From: Candidatus Omnitrophota bacterium
GTDB taxonomy: Bacteria > Omnitrophota > Omnitrophia > Omnitrophales > JACROU01
DNA: 64,000 nucleotides
Direction of reading: 5' to 3'
NCBI GenBank assembly: GCA_029261035.1
Contig: JAJDCD010000004.1
Span: 158,077 to 222,076, forward strand
Both the position numbers and the translations under genes were made by a program. Position 1 is the stretch's first letter. Every line of letters starts with the position of its first letter. The notes beneath the pieces were generated by a model that worked only from the letters and a program-made list of their open reading frames with translations, was not told the origin of the DNA and ran no database searches. Of this stretch, positions 26,981-35,269 are shown piece after piece.

Positions 26981-27020
26981 AAAAAGAGGTGGTTCGGGTT
27001 TTATCCTCTACCACCTCTTT
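26981..27020 (-). terminator. Intrinsic terminator of the comEA-like gene
   Basis: AAAGAGGTGGT and ACCACCTCTTT form an 11-bp stem. On the minus strand the stem is followed directly by TTTTTTATAAAAA, a good U-tract. It lies 40 nt after the stop at 27060. Confidence 0.8.
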
Positions 27021-27059
27021 AACTGGGAAAACTCTAATCGTTAAGAAAATATGTTCAAT

Positions 27060-27350
27060 TTACACGCGAATCTGGCTTTTAATCCTCTCAAAGGTCTTGG
27101 GGCCAATACCCTTTACATTGACGATTTCGTCAATAGAATCAAAGGTTTGATAGACCCTTCGATACTCCAGAATCCGATCCGCGTACTTAGGACCAATACC
27201 CGTAATTTGCTGCAATTCTTCCTTTGTGGCTGTATTGATATTGATCTGGGTTCCTTCAGGTTGAGGGATTTCCTCTGCATTTACTGAGGACACCCCCATC
27301 AAGGCCACCAGACCCAAACAGACTAGAATTAGCTTACTTCGATTCATCAC
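27060..27350 (-). CDS. Exported helix-hairpin-helix DNA-binding protein, ComEA-like
   Basis: 96 residues: a signal peptide (MNRSKLILVCLGLVALMGVS to about 25), then a ComEA-type double HhH domain (ININTATKEELQQITGIGPK and INVKGIGPKTFERIK). In competent bacteria such proteins bind incoming DNA in the periplasm. A single short HhH protein of this kind also occurs in non-competent species, so DNA uptake is only suggested; pilT at 47943 would fit. AAAGGAG lies 7 nt before the ATG. It has its own promoter and terminator. Confidence 0.9.
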   Translation of the reverse strand: MMNRSKLILVCLGLVALMGVSSVNAEEIPQPEGTQININTATKEELQQITGIGPKYADRILEYRRVYQTFDSIDEIVNVKGIGPKTFERIKSQIRV

Positions 27351-27380
27351 ACCGTTCTCCTTTCGTATTAGAGTAAAAGG

Positions 27381-27409
27381 AGCTTAATTCATTATTGATT
27401 TATTGTCAA
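27381..27409 (-). promoter_or_regulatory. Sigma-70 promoter of the comEA-like gene
   Basis: On the minus strand TTGACA (27404-27409) is followed after exactly 17 nt by TAAGCT (27381-27386). The -35 is perfect; the -10 matches weakly. About 30 nt separate it from the start codon. Confidence 0.55.
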
Positions 27410-27477
27410 TATTTAATTTAATATACTAAATATTCATATTTTGCGCTTTTTGTTTTTATTTTTCCCAATCATGTCTA

Positions 27478-27506
27478 TTGCTTAAACAGATCGATAGCGC
27501 TATAAT
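27478..27506 (+). promoter_or_regulatory. Sigma-70 promoter of the XRE-cupin regulator
   Basis: TTGCTT (27478-27483), 17-nt spacer, TATAAT (27501-27506). Expected transcription start near 27513, leaving a leader of under 20 nt that consists mostly of the ribosome binding site. It diverges from the comEA-like promoter. Confidence 0.65.
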
Positions 27507-27530
27507 CTTTTCACTTTGGAGGAAGTAAAT

Positions 27531-28079
27531 TTGGATATCGGTTTTCGCATTCGACAAGTTAGGAAAGAAAAAAACATCACTCTTGTTGAGCTTTCTAAAT
27601 CAACAGATGTTGCTCAAGCCACTCTCTCTCGTATTGAAACTGGAGATATGACGGGGACTTTAGAGTGTCATAGTAAAGTTGCCAACTCTCTCGGTATGAG
27701 TTTGAGCGAACTTTATGAAGGTATCGATAACCGTTCTGCTAAAACCAAGATTACCAAAAATGGAACTGCCGAACTTCTTTCTAAAAGTACGGATCAAATC
27801 CGCAGCGAAATTTTAACTTCAAAAGCTTTAAAGAAAAAACTCCTCCCTATCAAAACAACTCTTAAACCAAATTCAAAGTCCGAACCTGAAAAGGCTGAGA
27901 AAGCGACTGAGAAATTTGTTTATTGTACAGAAGGTCAAATCACGGTTTATCTCAATAATGAAGGTCATGATTTAGAAACGGAAGAAAGTATTTATTTTGA
28001 TGGGTCTTTACCACACAGCTTCGAAAACAAAACCGCTAAGGTTGCAAAACTCATTAGCGTTACTTCTCCACCCGCGTAA
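27531..28079 (+). CDS. XRE-family HTH regulator with C-terminal cupin domain
   Basis: Start chosen at TTG 27531 because GGAGGAAG (27518-27525) is its ribosome binding site; a longer TTG start at 27516 would use that site as coding sequence. Residues 3-65 form an HTH_3 domain (IGFRIRQVRKEKNITLVELS, KSTDVAQATLSRIETGDMTG, LGMSLSELYEGI). After a Lys-rich linker, about 120-180 form a cupin (FVYCTEGQITVYLN, ESIYFDGSLPHSFEN, with one PHSF His). Such regulators sense small ligands or stress; the neighbouring minus-strand glycosyltransferase converges on it with a 16-bp gap and is not an obvious target. Confidence 0.88.
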   Translation: MDIGFRIRQVRKEKNITLVELSKSTDVAQATLSRIETGDMTGTLECHSKVANSLGMSLSELYEGIDNRSAKTKITKNGTAELLSKSTDQIRSEILTSKALKKKLLPIKTTLKPNSKSEPEKAEKATEKFVYCTEGQITVYLNNEGHDLETEESIYFDGSLPHSFENKTAKVAKLISVTSPPA

Positions 28080-28095
28080 ACTTTTTTAAATCGAA

Positions 28096-29178
28096 TTATT
28101 CCTGAGCCAAAACATTTTTATAAATTTCTAATGTTTCTTTCGCTGTTTTTTCCCAGCTAAATTCTGCAGCTTTCATTTGTCCTTTATGCACCAGCTCTTT
28201 TCTTAATTGATCATCTACGAGTATGTTTTCGATACCGATCGAGATTTCTTCTATGTCGTAAGGGTTTACTAGTTCTGCTGAGTCTTTGCCTAATTCTCCG
28301 AGACTGGAGTTGTTCGAGCAAAGCACGGGTGTTCCGCAATGAAAGGCTTCGATGAGCGGTAAACCGAATCCTTCGTACAAAGAAACAAAAGCTACCATTT
28401 CGGCTGCGCTATAAGCACAGCTGAGTATTTCGTCCGAAACGAACCCGGTGGTGATGACGTCTTCTTCTAATCCGTTTTGTTTGACGGCCTTTTCGAACTC
28501 GCTACTTCCCCATTGTTTTGCGCCGACGACTAAGAGTTTGGGGATGTCTTTTCTTCTTTTTTTGACTAGGTTAAATGCTTCGAGGAGTCGGACTAAGTTT
28601 TTTCTGGGTTCGATGGTTCCGACGCACAGGACGAAGGGGTCTGTGAGTCCTAGTTCTTTTTCTAAGATTTGTTTTGCGATATCTGTTGGTTTTTTGACGA
28701 TGTTGTTGTCGGGTGCGATGTAGGTTACGGATATTTTTTCGGGTGCGATGCCTAAGTGTTCGATGAGGTCTTTTCTTGAGTTTTCGGATACGGTGATGAG
28801 GTGGTCTGCTTTTTTAAAGCATTTTGGGAGCCATTTACTCCAGTAGTAGCGTGAGCTGAAAGACAAGTTTTGAGGAAATAGGTACCCGATGATGTCGTGG
28901 GCTGTGATGATGACTTTTGAGTGTTTGAGTTTTTTGACGCCGAAGCCGGGGACGTGGAAGATATCAGCGTTGGATTGCTTGATTATGCGTGGCAGGGTTA
29001 CTGCTTCCCAGTAGAGGCGGTTTGGGGTTTTTAGGTCGCCTGTGATGTTGCCGCCTACCTTTCTTAGGTCTAGGCTTGGGTCGTTGATTTGTTCGATTGC
29101 CTTGATTAGATTGCCTACGTAACGTGGGATTCCTGTGGCGGTTCCGGTTAGGGTGTGGGTGTCTATGGTTAGGTTCAT
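28096..29178 (-). CDS. Family 4 glycosyltransferase (GT-B)
   Basis: 360 residues with N-terminal GTATGIPRYVGNLI, an acceptor domain (FHVPGFGVKKLKHSKVIITA HD-like), then the donor domain: FVLCVGTIEPRKNLVRLLEA near 185-205 and YEGFGLPLIEAFHCGTPVL near 270-290 (the E-x7-E motif of GT4). Likely a mannosyl- or similar transferase for cell-surface glycan. Coding strand is unusually C-rich over G compared with other minus-strand genes. The small membrane protein gene lies 10 nt upstream. Confidence 0.9.
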   Translation of the reverse strand: MNLTIDTHTLTGTATGIPRYVGNLIKAIEQINDPSLDLRKVGGNITGDLKTPNRLYWEAVTLPRIIKQSNADIFHVPGFGVKKLKHSKVIITAHDIIGYLFPQNLSFSSRYYWSKWLPKCFKKADHLITVSENSRKDLIEHLGIAPEKISVTYIAPDNNIVKKPTDIAKQILEKELGLTDPFVLCVGTIEPRKNLVRLLEAFNLVKKRRKDIPKLLVVGAKQWGSSEFEKAVKQNGLEEDVITTGFVSDEILSCAYSAAEMVAFVSLYEGFGLPLIEAFHCGTPVLCSNNSSLGELGKDSAELVNPYDIEEISIGIENILVDDQLRKELVHKGQMKAAEFSWEKTAKETLEIYKNVLAQE

Positions 29179-29188
29179 TTTTTGGCCG

Positions 29189-29422
29189 CTATTTCGTTAA
29201 TTGTATAGCAGCTGATGTCGCTGCTATCAGTATTAGAATTAAAAGGATTATGTATTTTCCTTTGTTTAGCTGGCGTTCTTGTTTTTTTAGCCAGCTTTTT
29301 ACGATGGTTTGTTTTTTGTCGGAATACTCGCCTTTTGTTAGGCGGGCTTCGACTGCTTCTTTGCCTAGGAGTTTTAGGCTCTTTTCGAATTCTTTCCAGT
29401 AGTGGGTATCTTCGTGTTCCAT
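29189..29422 (-). CDS. Small tail-anchored membrane protein
   Basis: 77 residues, start at an ATG with AGAGGA 5 nt upstream. The first 50 residues are charged (MEHEDTHYWKEFEKSLKLLG, SDKKQTIVKSWLKKQERQL), then one membrane helix (YIILLILILIAATSAAIQL) ends the protein. Overlapping open frames on both strands here (29175-29597 minus, 29215-29634 plus) lack such features and I treat them as shadows. No homologue recognised; the glycosyltransferase follows. Confidence 0.55.
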   Translation of the reverse strand: MEHEDTHYWKEFEKSLKLLGKEAVEARLTKGEYSDKKQTIVKSWLKKQERQLNKGKYIILLILILIAATSAAIQLTK

Positions 29423-29558
29423 GGTTATCCTCTTCGCTTTGCATGGGATTTAACGTTGGGGGTATTATACAGGAAGTGGGGGGATTTGGCACGAGTGGGG
29501 TGGTTGTTCGGTTCCCTTTGTCATCTTTGGCTTGGTTGGGGATCTGGGGGTTTTGGAG

Positions 29559-29567
29559 TGGTATACT
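29559..29567 (+). promoter_or_regulatory. Extended -10 of the PIN-like gene
   Basis: TGGTATACT, an extended -10, lies 17 nt before the ATG at 29585; the short leader contains ribosome binding site GAGGA. No good -35. Confidence 0.5.
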
Positions 29568-29584
29568 TTTAGTAGAGGACGAAA

Positions 29585-30241
29585 ATGGGAAATACAATAA
29601 AAATCAAAAAACATCCTACAAAAAACAATCCTAATTATTTTTTAATAGATTCAGACTTTTTTGTTAATAGATACCTATCTAAACATTTGTCATATTTAAA
29701 CCTAAACTCGGGAAATAGTGGTGAAGAATCAATAGAAAAAAGTGCTTTATGGTGGAATGAAATTAATTCTCAGCTAAAAAATGAAATAGCTTATCTATTT
29801 ATTCCAAATGTTTGCATTTCAGAGACATTTAAAGTCCTAGCTAAAAGACAATACGACAAAGATGAAAAAATCATTAAGAAATATAAATATTACAAGGAGT
29901 TAATCGATGAAATTTCAGAAGATCTTCATGTCAACCCTAAACTTCCCGAAACACAGAAGAAAAAACAAAGAATTCATGACCTAGAAACAAACCGTGATAT
30001 TGTTATTGGAACAGATAGATTTTTAAGGTTAATAATGAAAAATGGTTATAAAACAATATCAACATTTGATTTAATGTTGCTAGTTCATGGAAAGTTGCTT
30101 TTGAAACATTACAACTTTAATAAGAGAAATCTCTTTATTATTACAGGAGATAAAACGCTATACAATGCCTCTAAACCATTTCCTGATATTCCACGAGTAT
30201 GCTGTCCTAACATAAACTCATTTGATAGTTCATTCGATTAA
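29585..30241 (+). CDS. PIN-like domain protein (possible nuclease)
   Basis: 218 residues. Acidic residues fall where a PIN fold would place them: YFLIDSDFFVNRYL (Asp pair, about 18-28), FIPNVCISETFKVLAKRQ (Glu about 82), TISTFDLMLLVHG (Asp about 160) and LFIITGDKTLYNAS (Asp about 188). A Lys-rich helical insert separates the first half. No antitoxin gene adjoins. It converges on the large ATPase at 30332-32737 with a 90-bp gap, and both are more AT-rich than their neighbours. Toxin, defence effector or RNA-processing enzyme are all possible; fold assignment is from motif placement only. Confidence 0.6.
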   Translation: MGNTIKIKKHPTKNNPNYFLIDSDFFVNRYLSKHLSYLNLNSGNSGEESIEKSALWWNEINSQLKNEIAYLFIPNVCISETFKVLAKRQYDKDEKIIKKYKYYKELIDEISEDLHVNPKLPETQKKKQRIHDLETNRDIVIGTDRFLRLIMKNGYKTISTFDLMLLVHGKLLLKHYNFNKRNLFIITGDKTLYNASKPFPDIPRVCCPNINSFDSSFD

Positions 30242-30331
30242 ACCCAACGCATTCAATTTTAAAGGTTTAATACCAAAATCGAATTCTAGATAGATTGGAT
30301 ACGTAGTTTACGAGCGTTAAAACAATAACTG

Positions 30332-32737
30332 CTAAAATGGTAAAGAAGATTTATTTTTAAGTAAATAATATTTTGCATGTGCAATCAAGAAAACCTTGTT
30401 TCTAAAGAAAAAGAACCTTTTTTCTCCTAACTTCTTTTTCAAAATCTTAACATCATCGAATGGTTTATCGGCCTTTTTATCATAACCTAGCATGTAACTC
30501 TTATTAAACAAAGTCTCTATTAGCTTCTCTTTTTTTAACTGATTAAACTTAAACTCTCTAAGAATCTTGATAAATTTCCTATACTCAATCTGCTTACCAT
30601 GATACTCTTGCAACCTTGTAAGAATTTCGGATATTTCTGGAAACTCAGCCCTTGTTTCTGCTATTAAATTATTATTCAAAAACTCTGTATAACTTGTAAT
30701 AGCATATTTTAAGTCCTTTCTATCTACTTTGTGATTGCCATTATTGATAGCAGACTCGAATAACTTTGCAACAAAATATATTAAGTCTCTTGGACGCTTC
30801 GTAATAATCTCCTGTATTATTTCAAAAGGGTGCCTTTTCTCTTTAAAGTTAAAAAATTCCCTCCATGCTTTTTTTTCTAACAATTCACTGTCGGACTCAT
30901 CCAATTTTAATATATGCGCAAATCTATTCTCAATTAACTTTTTTAATAGGCCCGGATAATCTTCCCAGTTTATATAGTGAGCCATAAGAACTAACTTATC
31001 AGGCTCTGCTACCTCGTTGCGAATATAGTTGAATATATCTTCTCTTAAAAAAATAATTTGTTTAACCTCAACCTGAGAATCTTTACTAAGTAATTCTTTT
31101 TGTATTTTATTTTCTATCTCTAATAAAGTACTCATCATCTCTGATTGTATTTTAAGATCATTTTTGGGATCCCAAGTCTTATCTAAATTGTCTGCTAAAA
31201 CAATCACTTTATAGTATTTTTTTCTAATTGATGTAAAGTAATTACGCAAACATGCAGTTAATGGCGAAAGGTATTCTTTAAAAAGAGTCTCCATGACCTC
31301 GGGACCGGAAATCTCCCTTGAATTTGTTCTTCTAACATTAACTTCTCGAACAACTCCAAAAAAGTTAAGCTTAGTGAACTCTTCATTTTTTTCTACAAAA
31401 TTTATTATAGCTTCCTCCTCATCAGTCATTGTTACACTATTTTTTTCATCAAGTATACGCTCCACAATAGAAATAGCTAGTTTTGAAAAAATTACTAATT
31501 TCCACACAGCAACAAAAAAGCTTATTCTAGAAGAATCAAATAGTTTGGACAGCTGAATGTCATCAAGCAATTCATCAGACTCAGGTTTCAAACTAACAAT
31601 ATAATTATTTTTTTCTTCTGGCAAATCATCAGATAATTTGATGTAGATAGCAGATTTTCCACTACCTTTTCGCCCAACAACAATCGACTTTTTATAATTT
31701 AATGCTTTTTGATATGAAGCAGTATTAACAAAATAACTTAAGAGTTCCCGACTCTCATTCTCTGCTATGTCACACCCAATACCCAACTCGATTAAATTTG
31801 TTTCATGTTCTATGATTTCACTCTTCTCTTGCGTTGTATCAAAAGCTAGTTGTTTGTCCAACCAAGGACTAATAAATTCCTTTATTTCATCAGAAATTTC
31901 ATAAGTAACCAAAATATCATGGTAATCTAAAGGTGGTTTGAACTTTGCAGGTGCAAGCAACAAAACATCACATCCCCATCCACAAGCAACTCCAGCATAA
32001 AAAGCATTTTTTGCGTTTTCCATAAATGAATTTTGATAATTCTCTCCTAAAAGATGAATAAGAACCACTCTTGCCTTTAAAAGGTTCTGAAAATACCAAG
32101 TTAATGTTTGATATTTAATTTCAGATAAATCATCTGCAACAAGAGATAGTGACTTATTGTCTTTATAATCAATAATATGGTCCGTAAGCTCTATTGAATC
32201 TTGAGTTGCAAGTTTACTTTGAATATAAAATATGTCTGTACTTTTAGAGGTTAGATTTTTAAAATTCACAAACTTATTTAAAAGATTATTTTCAAAGCTT
32301 TTTTGCTGAAGGGCTTTCTGGATACAATATGAATTTTTAAAAGGTATATAACGAATATCTTTTAGAATAAATTCTTTGTAAATCTTATTGGGAAACCCAA
32401 GCTCATTATTAACACTAATATTTTCATTAATTAAGATTAGAATATATTTATTTTTTGCTATAGCATATCCAAGCTCAAACAAAACATTGTGATTAAAATA
32501 CGTCAGATCACACACAAAAACTTCACTTCCGTCAATTGCTGAAAGGATTTCCTTACTAATTGTAGTTGTTTGTTTATATTCCTCCCAACTTCTAGCTTTA
32601 TAAGTTTTTTGGTGTTGATTAAAGGCTTCAATCGCCTTTTTAATTGATTCAACATTGTTATCAGCTAACCCATTAGAACGTCCTTGATAAGCAAAAAATA
32701 TTTTTTTTTGTGGTAATTCAGAATTTTTTGATACCAT
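30332..32737 (-). CDS. Multidomain P-loop ATPase with N-terminal nucleotide-binding (TIR/deoxyribosyltransferase-like) domains; defence-like
   Basis: 801 residues from the ATG at 32737 (the longer frame starts at TTG with the ribosome binding site too close). Residues 10-105 look like a TIR/nucleoside 2-deoxyribosyltransferase-type Rossmann domain (KKIFFAYQGRS, SEVFVCDLTYFNHNVLFELG, YAIAKNKYILILINE). Residues about 165-285 look like a second such domain (ARVVLIHLLGE, FYAGVACGWGCDVLLLAPAK). LIELGIGCDIAENESRELLS leads to a STAND/KAP-like P-loop ATPase: Walker A GRKGSGKS 355-362 and Walker B VIVLADNLD 511-519, with helical C-terminus. The ATPase resembles the Sll1717-type family of my memory. 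Role as an immune sensor-effector is inference. Confidence 0.75.
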   Translation of the reverse strand: MVSKNSELPQKKIFFAYQGRSNGLADNNVESIKKAIEAFNQHQKTYKARSWEEYKQTTTISKEILSAIDGSEVFVCDLTYFNHNVLFELGYAIAKNKYILILINENISVNNELGFPNKIYKEFILKDIRYIPFKNSYCIQKALQQKSFENNLLNKFVNFKNLTSKSTDIFYIQSKLATQDSIELTDHIIDYKDNKSLSLVADDLSEIKYQTLTWYFQNLLKARVVLIHLLGENYQNSFMENAKNAFYAGVACGWGCDVLLLAPAKFKPPLDYHDILVTYEISDEIKEFISPWLDKQLAFDTTQEKSEIIEHETNLIELGIGCDIAENESRELLSYFVNTASYQKALNYKKSIVVGRKGSGKSAIYIKLSDDLPEEKNNYIVSLKPESDELLDDIQLSKLFDSSRISFFVAVWKLVIFSKLAISIVERILDEKNSVTMTDEEEAIINFVEKNEEFTKLNFFGVVREVNVRRTNSREISGPEVMETLFKEYLSPLTACLRNYFTSIRKKYYKVIVLADNLDKTWDPKNDLKIQSEMMSTLLEIENKIQKELLSKDSQVEVKQIIFLREDIFNYIRNEVAEPDKLVLMAHYINWEDYPGLLKKLIENRFAHILKLDESDSELLEKKAWREFFNFKEKRHPFEIIQEIITKRPRDLIYFVAKLFESAINNGNHKVDRKDLKYAITSYTEFLNNNLIAETRAEFPEISEILTRLQEYHGKQIEYRKFIKILREFKFNQLKKEKLIETLFNKSYMLGYDKKADKPFDDVKILKKKLGEKRFFFFRNKVFLIAHAKYYLLKNKSSLPF

Positions 32738-32914
32738 TATTACCAATCTCCATTAATAAATTATTTTTACAGTCCTTCAGTTGTTGCAGCCTCTGGGCTC
32801 AGTTGTTGAATGTTAAAAAAACATTCACTAAACTTTTAACTTATAACTCTCTATTCCTTTTATATTCTTAGAAATAAATTTTGTCAAGGAATCAAGTTTT
32901 TCTGAGGGTATTTT

Positions 32915-32948
32915 CAAGCCTGGATTCCCACCTTCACGGGAATGACAA
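32915..32948. repeat. Degraded TTCCCGC hairpin in the gap before the EEP gene
   Basis: GGATTCCCACCTTCACGGGA plus ATGAC, a copy of the family at 17475 and 18967 with one arm changed. The rest of the 281-bp gap 32738-33018 holds the promoter of the next gene and no other feature I can see. Confidence 0.5.
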
Positions 32949-33006
32949 TTGTCTTGGATTCAGTCGTTAAATATCTAATTATACCTCTTCCCCCTCCTAA
33001 GTACGT

Positions 33007-33012
33007 TATAAT
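33007..33012 (+). promoter_or_regulatory. -10 box directly before the EEP gene (possible leaderless transcript)
   Basis: TATAAT at 33007-33012 leaves only 6 nt to the ATG at 33019, so transcription would start at or next to the start codon. No ribosome binding site is visible. -35 is weak. Confidence 0.45.
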
Positions 33013-33018
33013 TGGGTT

Positions 33019-34629
33019 ATGAAGAGCTACCGTTTCTTATTCACCCTTCTTTTACTCTACCCCTTTCTCATTCTCACCCTTTCTGCTTTTCGGCCGGGGC
33101 CTGTGAACTCTCCTTTTGTGGAATATCAGGAGCCGGAGTTTTTGACTTATGAGGAGCTTCAGGAGTTGAGTCGGAATCCGGAGCCAAATCGGAAGTTGAA
33201 GGCTAAGCTTGAGCGATTTTGGAAGACCCCTATTATTAGTAATGAGGCTTATATTCAAGGGATGATGCCTGCTGTGAAGAAAAATCGGCGTTTGGGCACC
33301 TTTATGCGAGTTGCGAGTTGGAATATTGAGAAGTCTCTTAATATTCCAGATGCGATTACTGTGTTTACTTCTCCTGAAAAATTTAAGGGTTTGATTAACA
33401 CAGATATTCCTGTGGGTTCTACGGATTATGAATATATTCTTTTGCAGCAAAAACGGTTGATGACTTCGGATGTTGTGATCTTGCAGGAAATGGATATCGG
33501 GGTTAAACGATCGGGTTATAGGAATGCGACTGCCGATTTAGCCAAGGCGATGAATATGAATTACGCCTATGGGCCAGAACAGTTGGAAGTGGATCCTGTG
33601 ATTCTGAGTCTTGAGAGTTTAAAGTTTGAAGATGATCGTTTGGATGAGGAAGCTACAAAATACTTTAGAGCCGACCCTGAGAAAGTGAAAGGGGTTTTTG
33701 GGAGTGCTGTTTTGTCTAAGTACCCTATCAAGTCTGCAGAGGTGTTTCAGTTAGAGACTCAGACTTATGATTGGTACTCCGGAGAGATAAAGAAAACTAC
33801 GTTTCTTGAGAAAGGGCGAAGAACGGGTTCGAAGACTGTTTTTAAGAATGAGTTGACGCGTGAGGTTAAGGTTGGCGGGCGAATTTTTTTTAGAGTGGAT
33901 TTGTATGTGCCTGAGCTTCCGAATGAGACGTTGACGGTGATTAATGTGCATCTTGAGATTAAGTGTACGCCTAAAGGGCGTGAAATGCAGATGAAAGAGA
34001 TTTTGAGTTATATTAAGGATATTAAGAATCCGGTGATTTTGGCTGGGGATTTTAATTCTGCCCCTACCGATTTGAGTCCGACGTCGGTGACTCGGGTTGT
34101 GAAACGGACGGCAAAGAATCCGACGACTTGGCTTTCTGTTGGGATTAATTATTTTACGGCTGAGGGGGCTACGATTAACACTTCCCGCTTTCTTTCTAAT
34201 GCGACGAAGAATTTTCAAAATCCTTTGGCGAAGCATATTCCGATTGTGGCTCCGAATGCCGTTAAGGGGTTGTTTGATCGGGTTGAGTATTTTCGGTTTA
34301 AGGATGATGGGGTTTTTGATTTTCGTGGGAATGGTGAAAGGTCGATGAATGGGAAGGATAAGAAGTTGGCTAATTCGAATGAGAGGGATTTGATTGGGTT
34401 TAAGACGACGTTTCGTGTGAGACGGCCTATTGGGTTTATTGGGAAGTATCGATTGGATTGGATTTTTGTGAAATCGTTTTTGAAGGATGGGAACGATGAT
34501 TTTGGGTCGTATCGGTTTGCTCCGCATTTTGGGGAGACGCTTGAGGAGATGAATACGAGTTTGGTGAGAGCGGTTTCGGATCATCATCCGAATGTGGTGG
34601 ATTTGCCTTTTGAGGAGCCGGGGGTTTAG
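33019..34629 (+). CDS. Exported endonuclease/exonuclease/phosphatase-family protein
   Basis: 536 residues. N-terminal signal peptide or anchor (SYRFLFTLLLLYPFLILTLS). EEP-fold motifs: RVASWNIEKSL near 97-107 (Asn), VVILQEMDIGVKRSG near 152 (Glu), VINVHLEIKCTPKGR near 312, VILAGDFNSAPTD near 338-350 (GDFN), RLDWIFVK near 478 and VSDHHPNVVDL near 516-526 (SDH). All catalytic positions appear present. Family members cleave nucleic acids, phospholipids or phosphoinositides; an exported one could be a secreted nuclease or phosphodiesterase. Strong G over C on its coding strand differs from the surrounding minus-strand genes. Confidence 0.88.
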   Translation: MKSYRFLFTLLLLYPFLILTLSAFRPGPVNSPFVEYQEPEFLTYEELQELSRNPEPNRKLKAKLERFWKTPIISNEAYIQGMMPAVKKNRRLGTFMRVASWNIEKSLNIPDAITVFTSPEKFKGLINTDIPVGSTDYEYILLQQKRLMTSDVVILQEMDIGVKRSGYRNATADLAKAMNMNYAYGPEQLEVDPVILSLESLKFEDDRLDEEATKYFRADPEKVKGVFGSAVLSKYPIKSAEVFQLETQTYDWYSGEIKKTTFLEKGRRTGSKTVFKNELTREVKVGGRIFFRVDLYVPELPNETLTVINVHLEIKCTPKGREMQMKEILSYIKDIKNPVILAGDFNSAPTDLSPTSVTRVVKRTAKNPTTWLSVGINYFTAEGATINTSRFLSNATKNFQNPLAKHIPIVAPNAVKGLFDRVEYFRFKDDGVFDFRGNGERSMNGKDKKLANSNERDLIGFKTTFRVRRPIGFIGKYRLDWIFVKSFLKDGNDDFGSYRFAPHFGETLEEMNTSLVRAVSDHHPNVVDLPFEEPGV

Positions 34630-34641
34630 GGAGTAATCGAT

Positions 34642-34716
34642 TGTCATTCTGAGGGATTTGGCAAATGCGCCGAAGAATCTTTTTGTCAGAGATCCTTCAC
34701 TGCGTTCAGGATGACA
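34642..34716. repeat. TGTCATTCTGAGG...CAGGATGACA palindromic repeat
   Basis: TGTCATTCTGAGGGATTTGG, then CGAAGAATCT and CCTTCACTGCGTTCAGGATG. Second good copy of the 23742-23810 element; it begins 12 nt after the EEP stop. Confidence 0.75.
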
Positions 34717-34718
34717 GG

Positions 34719-34922
34719 GGGTTATATGCACCAGTCTTTGGTCTGCTGGGTTTTCAGTATTAGCAATTTTAAAGATTTTGGGAATATATGTACCCGTCTT
34801 GGGTCTGCTGGATTTCGAGTATTAGCAATTTTAAAACTTTTGGGAGTATACGCACCCGTCTGGGTCTGCTTGGATGTGTTGTATTAACAATTTTAAAGAT
34901 GTTGATCCCATGGGGATTCGGC
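34719..34922 (+). repeat. Three degenerate 61-62-bp tandem repeats
   Basis: GTCTGCTGG/GTCTGCTTGG words start at 34741, 34803 and 34864. Each is followed by GTATTAGCAATTTTAAA (or GTATTAACAATTTTAAAG) and, in the first two units, by a TATATGTACCCGTCTT or TATACGCACCCGTCT end; a partial unit end precedes the first. No coding potential seen. The remaining gap to 35096 holds GC-rich words (GGGATTCGGCGCCCTCTG, CTCACTCCGGGTCGGCCACT) but no gene I can support. Confidence 0.7.
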
Positions 34923-35096
34923 GCCCTCTGTTCGTTACTTGCTGGTCGCAAGCACTCACTCCGGGTCGGCCACTCGCTTCTCATAAAGAATTCAACAAAT
35001 AAAGACCTGACATTGGGTCAGTTCTCTATTTATTTCATCGTGATGTATTTGTCGGCGCTCACTTTGAATTCCCAAGGGAATTCAAACATAAAAAAG

Positions 35097-35128
35097 GCCC
35101 AGCTGGTTTTTCAGCTGGGCTTTTTTTT
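35097..35128 (-). terminator. Intrinsic terminator of tRNA-Glu
   Basis: GCCCAGCTG (35097-35105) pairs perfectly with CAGCTGGGC (35112-35120), 6-nt loop. On the minus strand it starts 8 nt after the tRNA and is followed by a U-tract (CTTTTTTATG); the plus strand also has a T8 run, so it can work both ways. Confidence 0.9.
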
Positions 35129-35205
35129 GGCGTCCCCAAGGGGATTCGAACCCCTGTCGCCAGAATGAAAATCTGGTGTCCTAGGCCTGACTAGACGATG
35201 GGGAC
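35128..35205 (-). tRNA. tRNA-Glu (anticodon TTC)
   Basis: Minus-strand cloverleaf: acceptor GTCCCCA with TGGGGAC, anticodon stem CCAGA/TCTGG and loop TTTTCAT, T-arm AGGGGTTCGAATCCCCT, encoded CCA. 78 nt. Promoter and terminator are both visible. Confidence 0.95.
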
Positions 35206-35232
35206 GCAATTTGTTTGTGCAAAAGAGGGCAA

Positions 35233-35261
35233 ATTATAAACTAATGCTGGGGTTATGTAAA
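35233..35261 (-). promoter_or_regulatory. Promoter of tRNA-Glu
   Basis: On the minus strand TTTACA (35256-35261), 17-nt spacer, TATAAT (35233-35238), 27 nt before the mature tRNA end. Confidence 0.8.
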
Positions 35262-35269
35262 TAGCCATT

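Noticed and set aside
26883-27059. T-box leader before glyQ
   Set aside because: No T-box sequence or specifier structure could be recognised; the hairpin at 26981-27020 is the terminator of the comEA-like gene.
29175-29634. 140-residue minus and 139-residue plus frames overlapping the small membrane protein
   Set aside because: No domain, no ribosome binding site; the 29189-29422 frame has a good site and a membrane helix.
33751-34731. 326-residue minus-strand frame inside the EEP gene
   Set aside because: Its product is Arg/Pro/Ile/His-rich nonsense, and the plus-strand frame has intact catalytic motifs and a signal peptide.
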